Part shown: piece after piece, positions 38,308 through 46,523 of the stretch
Position numbering within the stretch: the first letter of the stretch is position 1
Layout: each line of letters starts with the position of its first letter
Assembly: GCF_943733665.1 (NCBI RefSeq)
Contig: NZ_OX030782.1
Span: forward strand, 2,134,501 to 2,198,500
Length of the DNA stretch: 64,000 bases
Reading direction: 5' to 3'
Source of the DNA: Aquimarina sp. Aq107
GTDB taxonomy: Bacteria > Bacteroidota > Bacteroidia > Flavobacteriales > Flavobacteriaceae
Notes under the pieces: generated by a model
What the model saw: the letters and a program-made list of their open reading frames with translations, nothing else
The model's database searches: none
Told to the model about the DNA's origin: nothing
Made by a program: the position numbers and the translations under genes

Positions 38308-39174
38308 TTAATTATTAATTTGTGAAAAATAAACGTCCTCTAAACTTGCATTTATAGAAGCAAAACCATCTTTGGGATCCTCATTACTAAGAACATGAAT
38401 AACAGGTTTCCCCAAAAACAGTTTTTCATTGATAACCTTATATTTCTTTTTGTGGATATCTAATTCATTTTTAGCTATTGTTTTTTGATATACTTTACCT
38501 TCAATTTTTTGAATAAGCTCTAAGGGTTTTCCTTGTAGTACTACTTGACCTTGATTAATGATTGCCATATTAGTACATAACTCCTTTATATCATCCACTA
38601 TATGCGTTGATAAAATAACAATTGTATTTTCGCCTATTTCACTTAATAGATTATAAAATCTGTTACGCTCCGCAGGATCTAATCCTGCAGTTGGTTCATC
38701 TACTATAAGTAGCTTTGGGTTATTCAATAAAGCCTGAGCAATCCCAAAACGTTGTTTCATTCCACCGGAATATCCTCCTAAGTTTTGATTTCTTACATCA
38801 TATAGATTTGTTTTATGTAATAAATTATTTACAACTTCTTTTCGTTCTTTTTTATTAGTTATACCCTTTAAAACTGCTAAATGATTGAGTAATGTGTTTG
38901 CAGATATTTTTGGATAAACACCAAATTGTTGTGGTAAATAACCAAGAGTTTTTCTAAGTTCATTTTTCTCTTTCAAAACATTGATGTTATCGAATTGAAT
39001 TGAACCTGTATCAGCTTCTTGCAGTGTTGAGATAGTCCTCATTAAAGTGGATTTCCCTGCCCCATTGGGCCCTAATAATCCAAACATCCCTTTAGGAATA
39101 TGTAGTGTAACATTCTGTAATGCTTTTACACCATTTGTATAGGTTTTTGATAAGTTATCTATGATTAGTTCCAT
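38308..39174 (-). CDS. ABC transporter ATP-binding protein
   Basis: A 288-residue ATPase with Walker A 'GPNGAGKST', Q-loop 'LPQQFG', signature 'YSGGMKQR', Walker B 'LLIVDEPTAGLD' and switch His in 'LSTHIVDD'. It forms an operon with the permease/M1 fusion 10 bp downstream. It is clearly paralogous to the ATPase at 42893-43756, sharing the 'GMKQR.GIAQ.LLN.PK' stretch. A perfect -7 element lies about 35 bp upstream. Powers the exporter at the inner membrane. Confidence 0.95.
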   Translation of the reverse strand: MELIIDNLSKTYTNGVKALQNVTLHIPKGMFGLLGPNGAGKSTLMRTISTLQEADTGSIQFDNINVLKEKNELRKTLGYLPQQFGVYPKISANTLLNHLAVLKGITNKKERKEVVNNLLHKTNLYDVRNQNLGGYSGGMKQRFGIAQALLNNPKLLIVDEPTAGLDPAERNRFYNLLSEIGENTIVILSTHIVDDIKELCTNMAIINQGQVVLQGKPLELIQKIEGKVYQKTIAKNELDIHKKKYKVINEKLFLGKPVIHVLSNEDPKDGFASINASLEDVYFSQINN

Positions 39175-39208
39175 ACTGTTCGTTTTTTAAATGATTCTAT
39201 ATTTCCAA

Positions 39209-39216
39209 CAAACCTA
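39209..39216 (-). promoter_or_regulatory. -7 element of the ABC/M1 operon and nearby dyads
   Basis: On the minus strand TAGGTTTG fits TAnnTTTG exactly, about 35 bp before the ATPase ATG. Upstream in the same divergent region are two dyads, AGTAAC (39224) with GTTACT (39246) and TAGGGAT (39265) with ATCCCTA (39304), possible regulator sites. Confidence 0.45.
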
Positions 39217-39389
39217 TGATCAAGTAACAAAAGAGGTAAATAATAGTTACTAACGAATTCAAAATAGGGATACAAACACGAACTAGAAATAGCAAGTAAA
39301 TTCATCCCTAGTTTGATCAGGTTTATATAGCGTTAAATAGTGTTCATCAACTTCTTTGGTGGATATACTTTATTTAATTAATATTGAAT

Positions 39390-40160
39390 ATGAGACCTAG
39401 AATTCTAAAAATTATTTTTTGGCTATTTGCTATATGTACTCCTTTTGTTTTAATGGTTTTAGTGGCCACGGAAGAAGAATTAATTGCTACTCTTTTATCA
39501 TTCTTTTACTTCGGGATTCTATTTGTTGTCGGAATTCGTTGGGTATCCAGACAATTAAAGACAATCATTAAACTAAAAAACGAAAAATCTAAAACTGAAT
39601 TATTACATCTAAAAAGTCAAGTGAACCCTCATTTCTTTTTTAATACTCTTAATAACTTATATGGTTTAGTAGAAGAAGATTCTAAAAAAGCTCAAGAACT
39701 AATACTAAAACTATCTGATATGATGCGGTATAGTATTTATGAAGGACAACGAGATTTTGTAACGGTTAAAGAAGAAATAGAATATCTTAAAAATTATATT
39801 GAGCTTCATAAAATGCGTTATCATAAGAAGACAGAAGTCAATTTTAACCTACATATTCAATATGAAGAATCTAAGGTTATGCCATTACTGTTTATCATAC
39901 TCCTAGAAAATGCATTTAAACATGGAGTAGAGAATTTAAGAGATGGAGCTTATATTCATATAAATATGACATCTGGCATCGATGAAATTCATTTTGCGAT
40001 AGAAAATAACTTTGATGCATCCGAGGTTACCAAAGAACCTGGCATTGGTCTTAATAACTTGAAAAGAAGACTAGAATTAGTGTATCCAAAAAAACATTCT
40101 TTATCTTTTGCAATAACAGAAGATGTGTATAAAGTACAACTAACCCTTAAGCAATTATGA
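39390..40160 (+). CDS. LytS-type sensor histidine kinase
   Basis: A 256-residue His_kinase (PF06580) protein. Two membrane helices (about 8-50) carry almost no extracytoplasmic loop, so it probably senses within the membrane. Phospho-acceptor His81 is in 'VNPHFFFNTLNN', and the ATPase part has 'ENAFKHGVE' and 'GIGLNNLKRRL'. I use the ATG at 39390; the frame opens two codons earlier with TTG. Its stop overlaps the start of the LytTR regulator by 4 bp (ATGA). Divergent from the ABC/M1 operon, the probable target. Confidence 0.92.
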   Translation: MRPRILKIIFWLFAICTPFVLMVLVATEEELIATLLSFFYFGILFVVGIRWVSRQLKTIIKLKNEKSKTELLHLKSQVNPHFFFNTLNNLYGLVEEDSKKAQELILKLSDMMRYSIYEGQRDFVTVKEEIEYLKNYIELHKMRYHKKTEVNFNLHIQYEESKVMPLLFIILLENAFKHGVENLRDGAYIHINMTSGIDEIHFAIENNFDASEVTKEPGIGLNNLKRRLELVYPKKHSLSFAITEDVYKVQLTLKQL

Positions 40161-40855
40161 TTAAGTATTTAATTATAGACGATGAACATGTAGCACATGG
40201 TATTATAAAACGTTACTGTGATTTATTACCAAACATGAAATTACTTAAACATTGTTATGATGCACTAGAAGCTTTTGAATATATGAATACTAATGAAGTG
40301 GATTTGATTTTCCTTGATCTTAATATGCCCAAATTAAAAGGATTCGATTTTTTAAAAACACTTTCTAATCCTCCTAAAGTTATTGTTACCACAGCTTATA
40401 GCGAATTTGCTTTAGAAGGATATGAATTGAATATTCTGGATTACTTATTAAAACCTTTTAGTTTCGAACGTTTTCTAAAAGCAGTAAATAAGGCTACAGC
40501 ATCAGAATCAAAATCTATTTCCCCTAATCATCTCCGTACAGAAGCTCCTGAAAAAAGTATTTTTCTAAAAAGTAATAAAAAGTACATACAAGTTTTAATT
40601 GAGGATATTAAATACTTGGAATCTGCTGGGAATTATGCTAAGGTTGTTACCACTCAAGAAACCATAACTGTAAGAGAAAAAATAACTGATCTATTAGCTA
40701 CAATAGCCAGTGATGATTTTTTACAAGTTCATAAATCATTTGCAGTAGCCAAAAAACATATAAAAAGTATCGAAGGAAATAGAATTTTAATTGCGGATCA
40801 AGTAATACCTATTGGCACTATGTATAAAATGAACATCACCCAATTATTTAAATAA
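40157..40855 (+). CDS. LytTR response regulator
   Basis: A 232-residue two-domain regulator: receiver domain (1-120) with 'DDEH' acidic pair, phospho-acceptor Asp in 'LIFLDLNMPKL' (about 54-55) and Lys in 'LLKPFS'; then a LytTR DNA-binding domain (about 135-232) with 'YLESAGNYAKV' and 'VHKSFAV'. Translationally coupled to the kinase before it. LytTR proteins bind tandem direct repeats; the likely target is the divergent ABC exporter operon. Confidence 0.95.
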   Translation: MIKYLIIDDEHVAHGIIKRYCDLLPNMKLLKHCYDALEAFEYMNTNEVDLIFLDLNMPKLKGFDFLKTLSNPPKVIVTTAYSEFALEGYELNILDYLLKPFSFERFLKAVNKATASESKSISPNHLRTEAPEKSIFLKSNKKYIQVLIEDIKYLESAGNYAKVVTTQETITVREKITDLLATIASDDFLQVHKSFAVAKKHIKSIEGNRILIADQVIPIGTMYKMNITQLFK

Positions 40856-40883
40856 AACTTAGGTATATATCTAATTGATATCG

Positions 40884-41591
40884 CTAAATACCATCTATTC
40901 TATTTAGAATTAACTTTCTATAAGATTTACTTATAGGTAATTTACTATCATTTTGTAATACTATTTGATTTCCATCAATTAACTTAAGTTTATTAAAATT
41001 GACAACATATGACTTATGAATTCTAACGAAGTTATCAGATAATTTTTCTAAAAAATCGGATAATGTTAGAGGTGTTAGAATCATTTGATTTGTATATATT
41101 TTGATATAGTTACCATAAGCTTCTATATAGTTAATAGTTTCTAAGTCTAATTTAATAATCTTCTTATCACTCTTAACATATACAGATTTTGCACTTTTTT
41201 CTTTTTCTACAACAACAGTATCCTGAATAGGACTTGTTTGCTGTTGCACTTTTAAAACAGCTTGTAAAAATCGTTCCAAACTAAAAGGTTTTAGTAAATA
41301 ATCTGTTACCGATAATTCAAAACCTTCTACTGCATACTCAGGATATGCTGTAGTAATAATCACATGAGGTTTGTGACGAATTGTTTTTAATAAACTAATA
41401 CCAGATAATTTTGGCATATTGATATCTAGAAACAATAAGTCGACCGTATTATCCTGTAAAAACTCCATTACTTCAAACGCATTTTTACAGGTATTTACTA
41501 CCTCTAAATATGGTATTTCTTTAATGTAACTCTCTATAATTTGTCGAGCTATTGGTTCATCATCTGCTATTAAACACTGTAGTACTTTCAT
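40884..41591 (-). CDS. LytTR response regulator
   Basis: A 235-residue paralogue of the regulator at 40157-40855 in opposite orientation: receiver with 'DDEPIA', phospho-acceptor Asp in 'LLFLDINMPKL' and Lys in 'LLKPFS', then a LytTR domain with 'YIEAYGNYIKI' and 'IHKSYVV'. It directly follows its kinase with no gap. The two two-component systems converge with only 28 bp between them. Likely regulates the second ABC exporter at 42893-45438, which is divergent from its kinase. Confidence 0.95.
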   Translation of the reverse strand: MKVLQCLIADDEPIARQIIESYIKEIPYLEVVNTCKNAFEVMEFLQDNTVDLLFLDINMPKLSGISLLKTIRHKPHVIITTAYPEYAVEGFELSVTDYLLKPFSLERFLQAVLKVQQQTSPIQDTVVVEKEKSAKSVYVKSDKKIIKLDLETINYIEAYGNYIKIYTNQMILTPLTLSDFLEKLSDNFVRIHKSYVVNFNKLKLIDGNQIVLQNDSKLPISKSYRKLILNRIDGI

Positions 41592-42572
41592 TTAAAAATT
41601 AAGACTTAATGCCACTTGATAAAAATCTTTTTCTTGTGTAATTTGTAACTTGTTTTTGTCTGTGTACATCAAATCTAAACGTTTTTTCGCATTTTGTAAA
41701 CCAATGCCACTTTTTCCTTTTTCAATATCATTATTGGTTGTATGAATAGAATCTATAGTATTCATACAATTAAAATTAAGAGAATCCTTTTCTATCTCAA
41801 TATTTACAGACACTTTGCTTTTTACTCCTTCTAAAACTCCCAAATGCTTAAAAGCATTTTCTACAAAAACAATAAATAACATCGGGGCTATAATTTTATC
41901 AGAAGGATCATAACCTTTAATGTTTAATTGGATATCTGCTTTATCTTCTAATCTTATTTTCTCTAATGAAATATAGTTTTCAAGGTATTTGATTTCTTTC
42001 TCTAAAGGAACAAATGTTTCCTTCGTTTCATACAAGCTATATCTTAACAAATCAGAAAGTTTGAGCATCAAGTCTGGTAATTTTTCGGATTTAATCACAG
42101 ATAAACCATATAGGTTATTCAAGGTATTAAACAAAAAATGAGGATTTAATTGTGCTTTCAAGAGCTTTAACTCAGCCTCTTTTTCTTCCTGACGTCTGTA
42201 AAAACTATCTCTAGCCAACTTCAAAGCGGTTCCAAATAGTATTACCAATAGAACAGCTCCAAATATATTTAATAACATTCTCCATTGAAAGCTTTCAAAA
42301 AAACTACTTAACAAAGCAACTCCCAAAAAAGTAAAAAATATAATATTTAAAGAAAATAAAACAACTCCTAGTACCCTTTTATTCGTAAAAAACAGCGGTA
42401 ATATTTTCAGGTTACTGATATAAACAGGAGGTATTATAAAAGCAATAATAGCAGAAGATGCCAGCAATCTATTTTCGGCTTGGATAACCATCAAAAATAT
42501 AATCATCAAAAACAACCAAACGAGTATGTTTTGTACAAGTTTATTATCAACCCAAGTATCTAATCTTGACAT
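41592..42572 (-). CDS. LytS-type sensor histidine kinase
   Basis: A 326-residue His_kinase family sensor with about four membrane helices (residues 12-125), phospho-acceptor His in 'LNPHFLFNTLNNLYG', 'ENAFKHLG' and 'GIGLQNAKKRLDLMY'. Abuts the LytTR regulator with no spacer. A perfect minus-strand -7 box (42596-42603) lies about 25 bp before its ATG. Divergent from the second ABC transporter, mirroring the arrangement at 38308-40855. Confidence 0.93.
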   Translation of the reverse strand: MSRLDTWVDNKLVQNILVWLFLMIIFLMVIQAENRLLASSAIIAFIIPPVYISNLKILPLFFTNKRVLGVVLFSLNIIFFTFLGVALLSSFFESFQWRMLLNIFGAVLLVILFGTALKLARDSFYRRQEEKEAELKLLKAQLNPHFLFNTLNNLYGLSVIKSEKLPDLMLKLSDLLRYSLYETKETFVPLEKEIKYLENYISLEKIRLEDKADIQLNIKGYDPSDKIIAPMLFIVFVENAFKHLGVLEGVKSKVSVNIEIEKDSLNFNCMNTIDSIHTTNNDIEKGKSGIGLQNAKKRLDLMYTDKNKLQITQEKDFYQVALSLNF

Positions 42573-42595
42573 ATTAATTTTTTAAATTTTACATT

Positions 42596-42603
42596 CAAAA
42601 ATA
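42596..42603 (-). promoter_or_regulatory. -7 element of the second LytS/LytTR operon
   Basis: TATTTTTG on the minus strand matches TAnnTTTG; transcription would start some 15-20 bp before the kinase ATG. No TTG -33 box at the usual distance. Confidence 0.4.
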
Positions 42604-42788
42604 AGTTTTGGTTTATGAAATACCTCTTTTTCATGATGTAAGTACTACTTTTTTATTCAAGTTGATCAATTTAAGGGTTAAACGGACATTTGTTACTATA
42701 TCACGATACACCTACCTCTCATCATTCTTTTTTCTTTCTATTGGTATAATATATCACTTTTGATCTCAATCAATTAAATATCATATAT

Positions 42789-42857
42789 ATGAAATCGCTA
42801 ATAGAATTTATCATTGAATTAACCATCCTTATAATAGAAAGTATCGGAATGTATTAA
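42789..42857 (+). CDS. possible 22-residue hydrophobic peptide
   Basis: A tiny ORF, ATG to TAA, coding for a peptide that is almost wholly hydrophobic with four Glu and one Lys (pattern MKSLIEFIIELTILIIESIGMY shown as MKSLIEF, IIELTIL, IIESIGMY). It lies 35 bp before the second ABC ATPase, on the same strand. It could be a membrane peptide, an exported cargo or a translated leader. It could also be chance; the surrounding 320-bp gap otherwise holds only promoter sequence. Confidence 0.3.
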   Translation: MKSLIEFIIELTILIIESIGMY

Positions 42858-42892
42858 AATCTAGTTATTAATAATTTAATAAATAACAAAAC

Positions 42893-43756
42893 ATGAAACT
42901 GGAAATCAAAAACGTATCAAAAAAATACAATAGAAATAAATATGGGTTGAAAGATTTTTCAATTACTATAGAAAAGGGAATATTAGGGTTATTGGGTCCT
43001 AATGGAGCAGGAAAATCTACGCTTCTTAAAATGATAGCAACCATTAGTAAACCAACAAATGGCACAATAATTTTAAACAGAAATAACATTCTGAAAGATG
43101 CAAATTACATCAGAAAACAATTAGGTTTTCTTCCTCAAGATTTTGGTGTATACCAAAACCTTAATGCCTTCGAGTTTTTAGAATATATAGCAGCTTTAAA
43201 AGGTATTGGAGGTCCAAATCTTAAAACAAAAATACAACAATTACTAGAAGGACTTAATTTATTAGAGGCCGCTAAAAAACCAATAGGAAGCTATTCTGGA
43301 GGTATGAAACAACGCGTAGGAATCGCACAAACACTTTTAAATGATCCTAAAATTATAATATTTGATGAACCTACTGTAGGGCTAGATCCAGAAGAAAGAG
43401 TTCGATTCAGAAATCTTATTTCGGATTTGGCGCAAGATTGTATCGTTATTTTGTCATCACATATCGTATCCGATATCGATACCATAGCGGATCAAGTGGC
43501 TGTAATGAAAAACGGTACGCTATTATCCCTAGGAAACCAAGAACAACTCATAAAATTAGTTGATCAAAAAGTTTTTGAAATCATTATCAATAAAGAAGAA
43601 TTAAAAGACTTTAAGGCAAATCATATTATCGTAAGCACGGCTAGAAAGGAAGGAAACTTATCCGTTAGGTATATCTCCGAAAATCCAATCATTGGATCTA
43701 AATCTAAAAAAGCAAATCTAGAGGATGCTTATTTATACTTAACAAAAACAAATTAA
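42893..43756 (+). CDS. ABC transporter ATP-binding protein
   Basis: A 287-residue ATPase with Walker A 'GPNGAGKST', 'LPQDFG' Q-loop, signature 'YSGGMKQR', Walker B 'IIIFDEPTVGLD' and 'LSSHIVSD' switch. Paralogue of the ATPase at 38308-39174. First established gene of an operon that continues with a 39-codon ORF and an ABC-2 permease and ends at a terminator at 45489. Unlike the first system, the permease here has no peptidase domain. Confidence 0.95.
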   Translation: MKLEIKNVSKKYNRNKYGLKDFSITIEKGILGLLGPNGAGKSTLLKMIATISKPTNGTIILNRNNILKDANYIRKQLGFLPQDFGVYQNLNAFEFLEYIAALKGIGGPNLKTKIQQLLEGLNLLEAAKKPIGSYSGGMKQRVGIAQTLLNDPKIIIFDEPTVGLDPEERVRFRNLISDLAQDCIVILSSHIVSDIDTIADQVAVMKNGTLLSLGNQEQLIKLVDQKVFEIIINKEELKDFKANHIIVSTARKEGNLSVRYISENPIIGSKSKKANLEDAYLYLTKTN

Positions 43757-43760
43757 TATC

Positions 43761-43880
43761 ATGAAAAAATCAACAAATAAAAAAACTATAGCAACTATAT
43801 CTATTACCACAATATTATTAATAATTGCAATTATAATTTTCCTAAAAAAAGCACATATAGGAGTTTATTATGCCTACTAA
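43761..43880 (+). CDS. 39-residue single-pass membrane peptide
   Basis: An ORF starting 4 bp after the ATPase stop: ATG, basic N-terminus (Lys-rich, 1-8), one clear membrane helix (about 9-28), then 'KKAHIGVYYAY' and TAA. The spacing, the sensible topology and the position between ATPase and permease argue that it is real. It may be a small transporter subunit or a peptide handled by the exporter. If the permease used the upstream ATG at 43870 the two would overlap by 11 bp. Confidence 0.55.
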   Translation: MKKSTNKKTIATISITTILLIIAIIIFLKKAHIGVYYAY

Positions 43881-43890
43881 TACCATCATT

Positions 43891-45438
43891 ATGAAAACAT
43901 TCTTATCAACTATAAAATTTGATTATCTGCAACGAGTTAGAAGTTACAGTTTTCTTATCACCTTATGTATAAGTCTAGCGGTAGCATATACATTTGTACC
44001 AGAACCTAATGCCAATTATTCTACTATTAGAATTGCTGATCATGTTGGATATTATAATGCAGCTTGGTTCGGATATGTCACTGCTATAATGACTAGTATA
44101 TTCTTATCATTAATTGGTTTTTATTTAGTTAACGGTAGTATTAATAAAGATTTAACCACTAAAATTGGGCATATAACTGCTTCCACCCGAATTACTAATT
44201 TCAAATATCTTTTATCCAAAGTACTCAGTAATTTTTTGGTATTAGTTACGATAGTGTTCATTGTTTTTTTAATGAGTATTATACTATTTTATTTATATAA
44301 TGATGGTTATTCATTAAAAATATTAGACTTTTTAATTCCCTATCTATTAGTTCCAATTCCGGCAATGTTTTTTATAGCTGTTTTGGCAATAATTTTTGAA
44401 ATAGTATTTAGAAAATATTCAGTGCTACAAAATATCGGGTTCTTCTTTTTATTTTCAGCATTAGTATTTTCAGCTAATAATGATAAATCACAATTTGCTC
44501 TAGACCCATTTGGTACTAAAATAGTAATGCATCAAATGGAAGAAACGGTTAGAAGCATTATAAAAGTAGATGAAAAAACAGATTTATCCATCGGATATGC
44601 TATTGGAAATATAAAAGAGACTAAAAAGTTTGAATTTAATGGAATATCATTTTCCACAGTATTTATCCTAAGTCGTTTCATATGGGTATTACTAGGTATG
44701 ATGATGATAATGACCGTTACGCCATTATTCCACAGGTTTAGTATTAAAGAGAAACTAAGAAGTATTAGTTTGACTCCTAAAATTCTGAAGACGCAAAATA
44801 ATCAAGAGATCATAGTATCTGAATTAAAAAAATCCACCACTAATTATGGAATTATTTCTTTAGTCAAAACAGAACTAATGCTACTCTTTAGAAAAGGAAA
44901 AAGATGGTTATGGATTATTAACATAATTGGAGTTATATCCTTGGCAATTGCACCTATTAATATAGCATATCCATTGATCCTTCCAGTCCTATGGTTTTTA
45001 CAAGTTCATAGACTATCAGAAATATCTTCAAAAGAAATATATAATAATGTACATCATATTACATTTACATCGTATAAACCACTAAGTAGATTATTAAGTT
45101 CACAGTTAATAGCTGGAACCATACTAATGCTATCACTAGCTTCACCATTAATTATAAGACTATTTATAACATTTGATTTATTATCCAACGCTCATATAAT
45201 CATTGGATCAATTTTTATTGTTTTGTTGGCATCAACTTCGGGAATACTGACTAAAGGAAAAAAGTTATTCGAAATAGTATTCTTTATGATAACGTATGCA
45301 AACATGAACAAAATACCATTTACGGATTACTTCGGAGGACTAGACCATAATAACAATTACATAGTATCCTTAACAATAATAACTTTTGTTTTGGGTATGA
45401 TCGCATTCTTAACAAGAAGACATCAATTAAAAAATTGA
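43891..45438 (+). CDS. ABC-2 type permease
   Basis: A 515-residue integral membrane protein with about twelve hydrophobic helices and no soluble enzymatic domain. The start 'MKTFLSTIKFDYLQRVRSY' is typical of ABC-2 permeases of this group, so I prefer ATG 43891 over the in-frame ATG at 43870. It resembles the N-terminal half of the permease/M1 fusion at 35025-38297 in length and layout. Forms the exporter with the ATPase upstream; cargo unknown. Confidence 0.88.
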   Translation: MKTFLSTIKFDYLQRVRSYSFLITLCISLAVAYTFVPEPNANYSTIRIADHVGYYNAAWFGYVTAIMTSIFLSLIGFYLVNGSINKDLTTKIGHITASTRITNFKYLLSKVLSNFLVLVTIVFIVFLMSIILFYLYNDGYSLKILDFLIPYLLVPIPAMFFIAVLAIIFEIVFRKYSVLQNIGFFFLFSALVFSANNDKSQFALDPFGTKIVMHQMEETVRSIIKVDEKTDLSIGYAIGNIKETKKFEFNGISFSTVFILSRFIWVLLGMMMIMTVTPLFHRFSIKEKLRSISLTPKILKTQNNQEIIVSELKKSTTNYGIISLVKTELMLLFRKGKRWLWIINIIGVISLAIAPINIAYPLILPVLWFLQVHRLSEISSKEIYNNVHHITFTSYKPLSRLLSSQLIAGTILMLSLASPLIIRLFITFDLLSNAHIIIGSIFIVLLASTSGILTKGKKLFEIVFFMITYANMNKIPFTDYFGGLDHNNNYIVSLTIITFVLGMIAFLTRRHQLKN

Positions 45439-45488
45439 AAAACTAATATTATAATATCATAAAGTTTATTTAAAACTCTGGTTTCAAC

Positions 45489-45513
45489 TACCCACCCTAG
45501 TATTTGGTGGGTA
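45489..45513 (+). terminator. intrinsic terminator of the second ABC operon
   Basis: TACCCACC (45489-45496) pairs with GGTGGGTA (45506-45513), 9-nt loop, followed by TATTTTTATAT. It separates the ABC operon from the LamG lipoprotein gene. Confidence 0.85.
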
Positions 45514-45558
45514 TATTTTTATATATTTATAACCATCTAAACACACATCTATCATCTC

Positions 45559-46485
45559 ATGAAATCTTCAAAACCCTCCCTTCAGTGTAGTCTTATTTTT
45601 ACCTTAGCGTTATCTTTTATGGCAGTTTCCTGCGGGAATGACAAGGCAAAAAAAGACAAAACCCAAAACGATGTAGTTAAAAAGGATACTACAAAAACAA
45701 CATTAAAAAAAGCCCTAACATTTTATACTTCTTTTGACAACGGAATCGATGCTGATTTTTCCTTAGGAGACCCTAAACTGTATACCGTTCCATCAAGAAA
45801 GGCAAGAGATTCTGCCAAAGTAGGTTTGTACAAAGAAGGAATTAGTTTATCAGAAAATCAAGGTTTGAAAGGTGGAGCTCTGCTTTATGAAAAGGATAGT
45901 AAAGGTTATATTTATTACACCAGTAAAGATAATATTGCTTACAATCAAAACGAATGGAATGGAGCTATTTCTTTTTGGCTCAGTCTTGATCCTGCTACAG
46001 ATTTAGAACCGGGATATTGTGATCCAATCCAAATTACGGATGTAAGTTATAATGATGCTTCTATTTGGGTAGATTTTACCAAAGAGAATCCAAGAGATTT
46101 TAGACTTGGAGTTATTGGAGATAAAATTTCTTGGAAAAAAGATACTACCATATCTGATAATGATGACCCTGTTTTTAAAAATCAATTAATTCCAGTCTCT
46201 AAACCTCCTTTTGCTAAAGGAACTTGGACGCATATTTTTATAAATTTTAAAAATTTAAATTCTGGAAAAGGTGAAACTTCTTTATACATTAACGGTGTAT
46301 TAAAAGGACAGCGAGATGATATTACAGATCCTTTTTCATGGGAATTAGAAAAATCTAATATTTATTTAGGATTAGGATACATAGGATTGATGGATGAACT
46401 GTCTATTTTTAACAGAAATCTAACTCAAAAAGAAATATCTACATTATTTGCTCTAGAAAATGGAGTTCACACAATTTTAAAATAA
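45559..46485 (+). CDS. LamG/concanavalin-like lipoprotein
   Basis: A 308-residue lipoprotein (lipobox 'AVSC', Cys25) with a Lys/Thr-rich linker followed by a LamG-type jelly-roll (about 55-300): 'NGAISFWLSLDP', 'GTWTHIFINFKNL', 'LYINGVLKGQ' and 'GLMDELSIFNRNLTQKEI' are the standard strands of laminin-G-like carbohydrate-binding folds. No catalytic motif. 38 bp upstream of the penicillin acylase; both begin 'MKSSK', suggesting co-transcription. Probably binds a glycan at the cell surface. Confidence 0.8.
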   Translation: MKSSKPSLQCSLIFTLALSFMAVSCGNDKAKKDKTQNDVVKKDTTKTTLKKALTFYTSFDNGIDADFSLGDPKLYTVPSRKARDSAKVGLYKEGISLSENQGLKGGALLYEKDSKGYIYYTSKDNIAYNQNEWNGAISFWLSLDPATDLEPGYCDPIQITDVSYNDASIWVDFTKENPRDFRLGVIGDKISWKKDTTISDNDDPVFKNQLIPVSKPPFAKGTWTHIFINFKNLNSGKGETSLYINGVLKGQRDDITDPFSWELEKSNIYLGLGYIGLMDELSIFNRNLTQKEISTLFALENGVHTILK

Positions 46486-46523
46486 CGTTAGCACTACCAT
46501 TTATTTATTATATGATTAATCCT

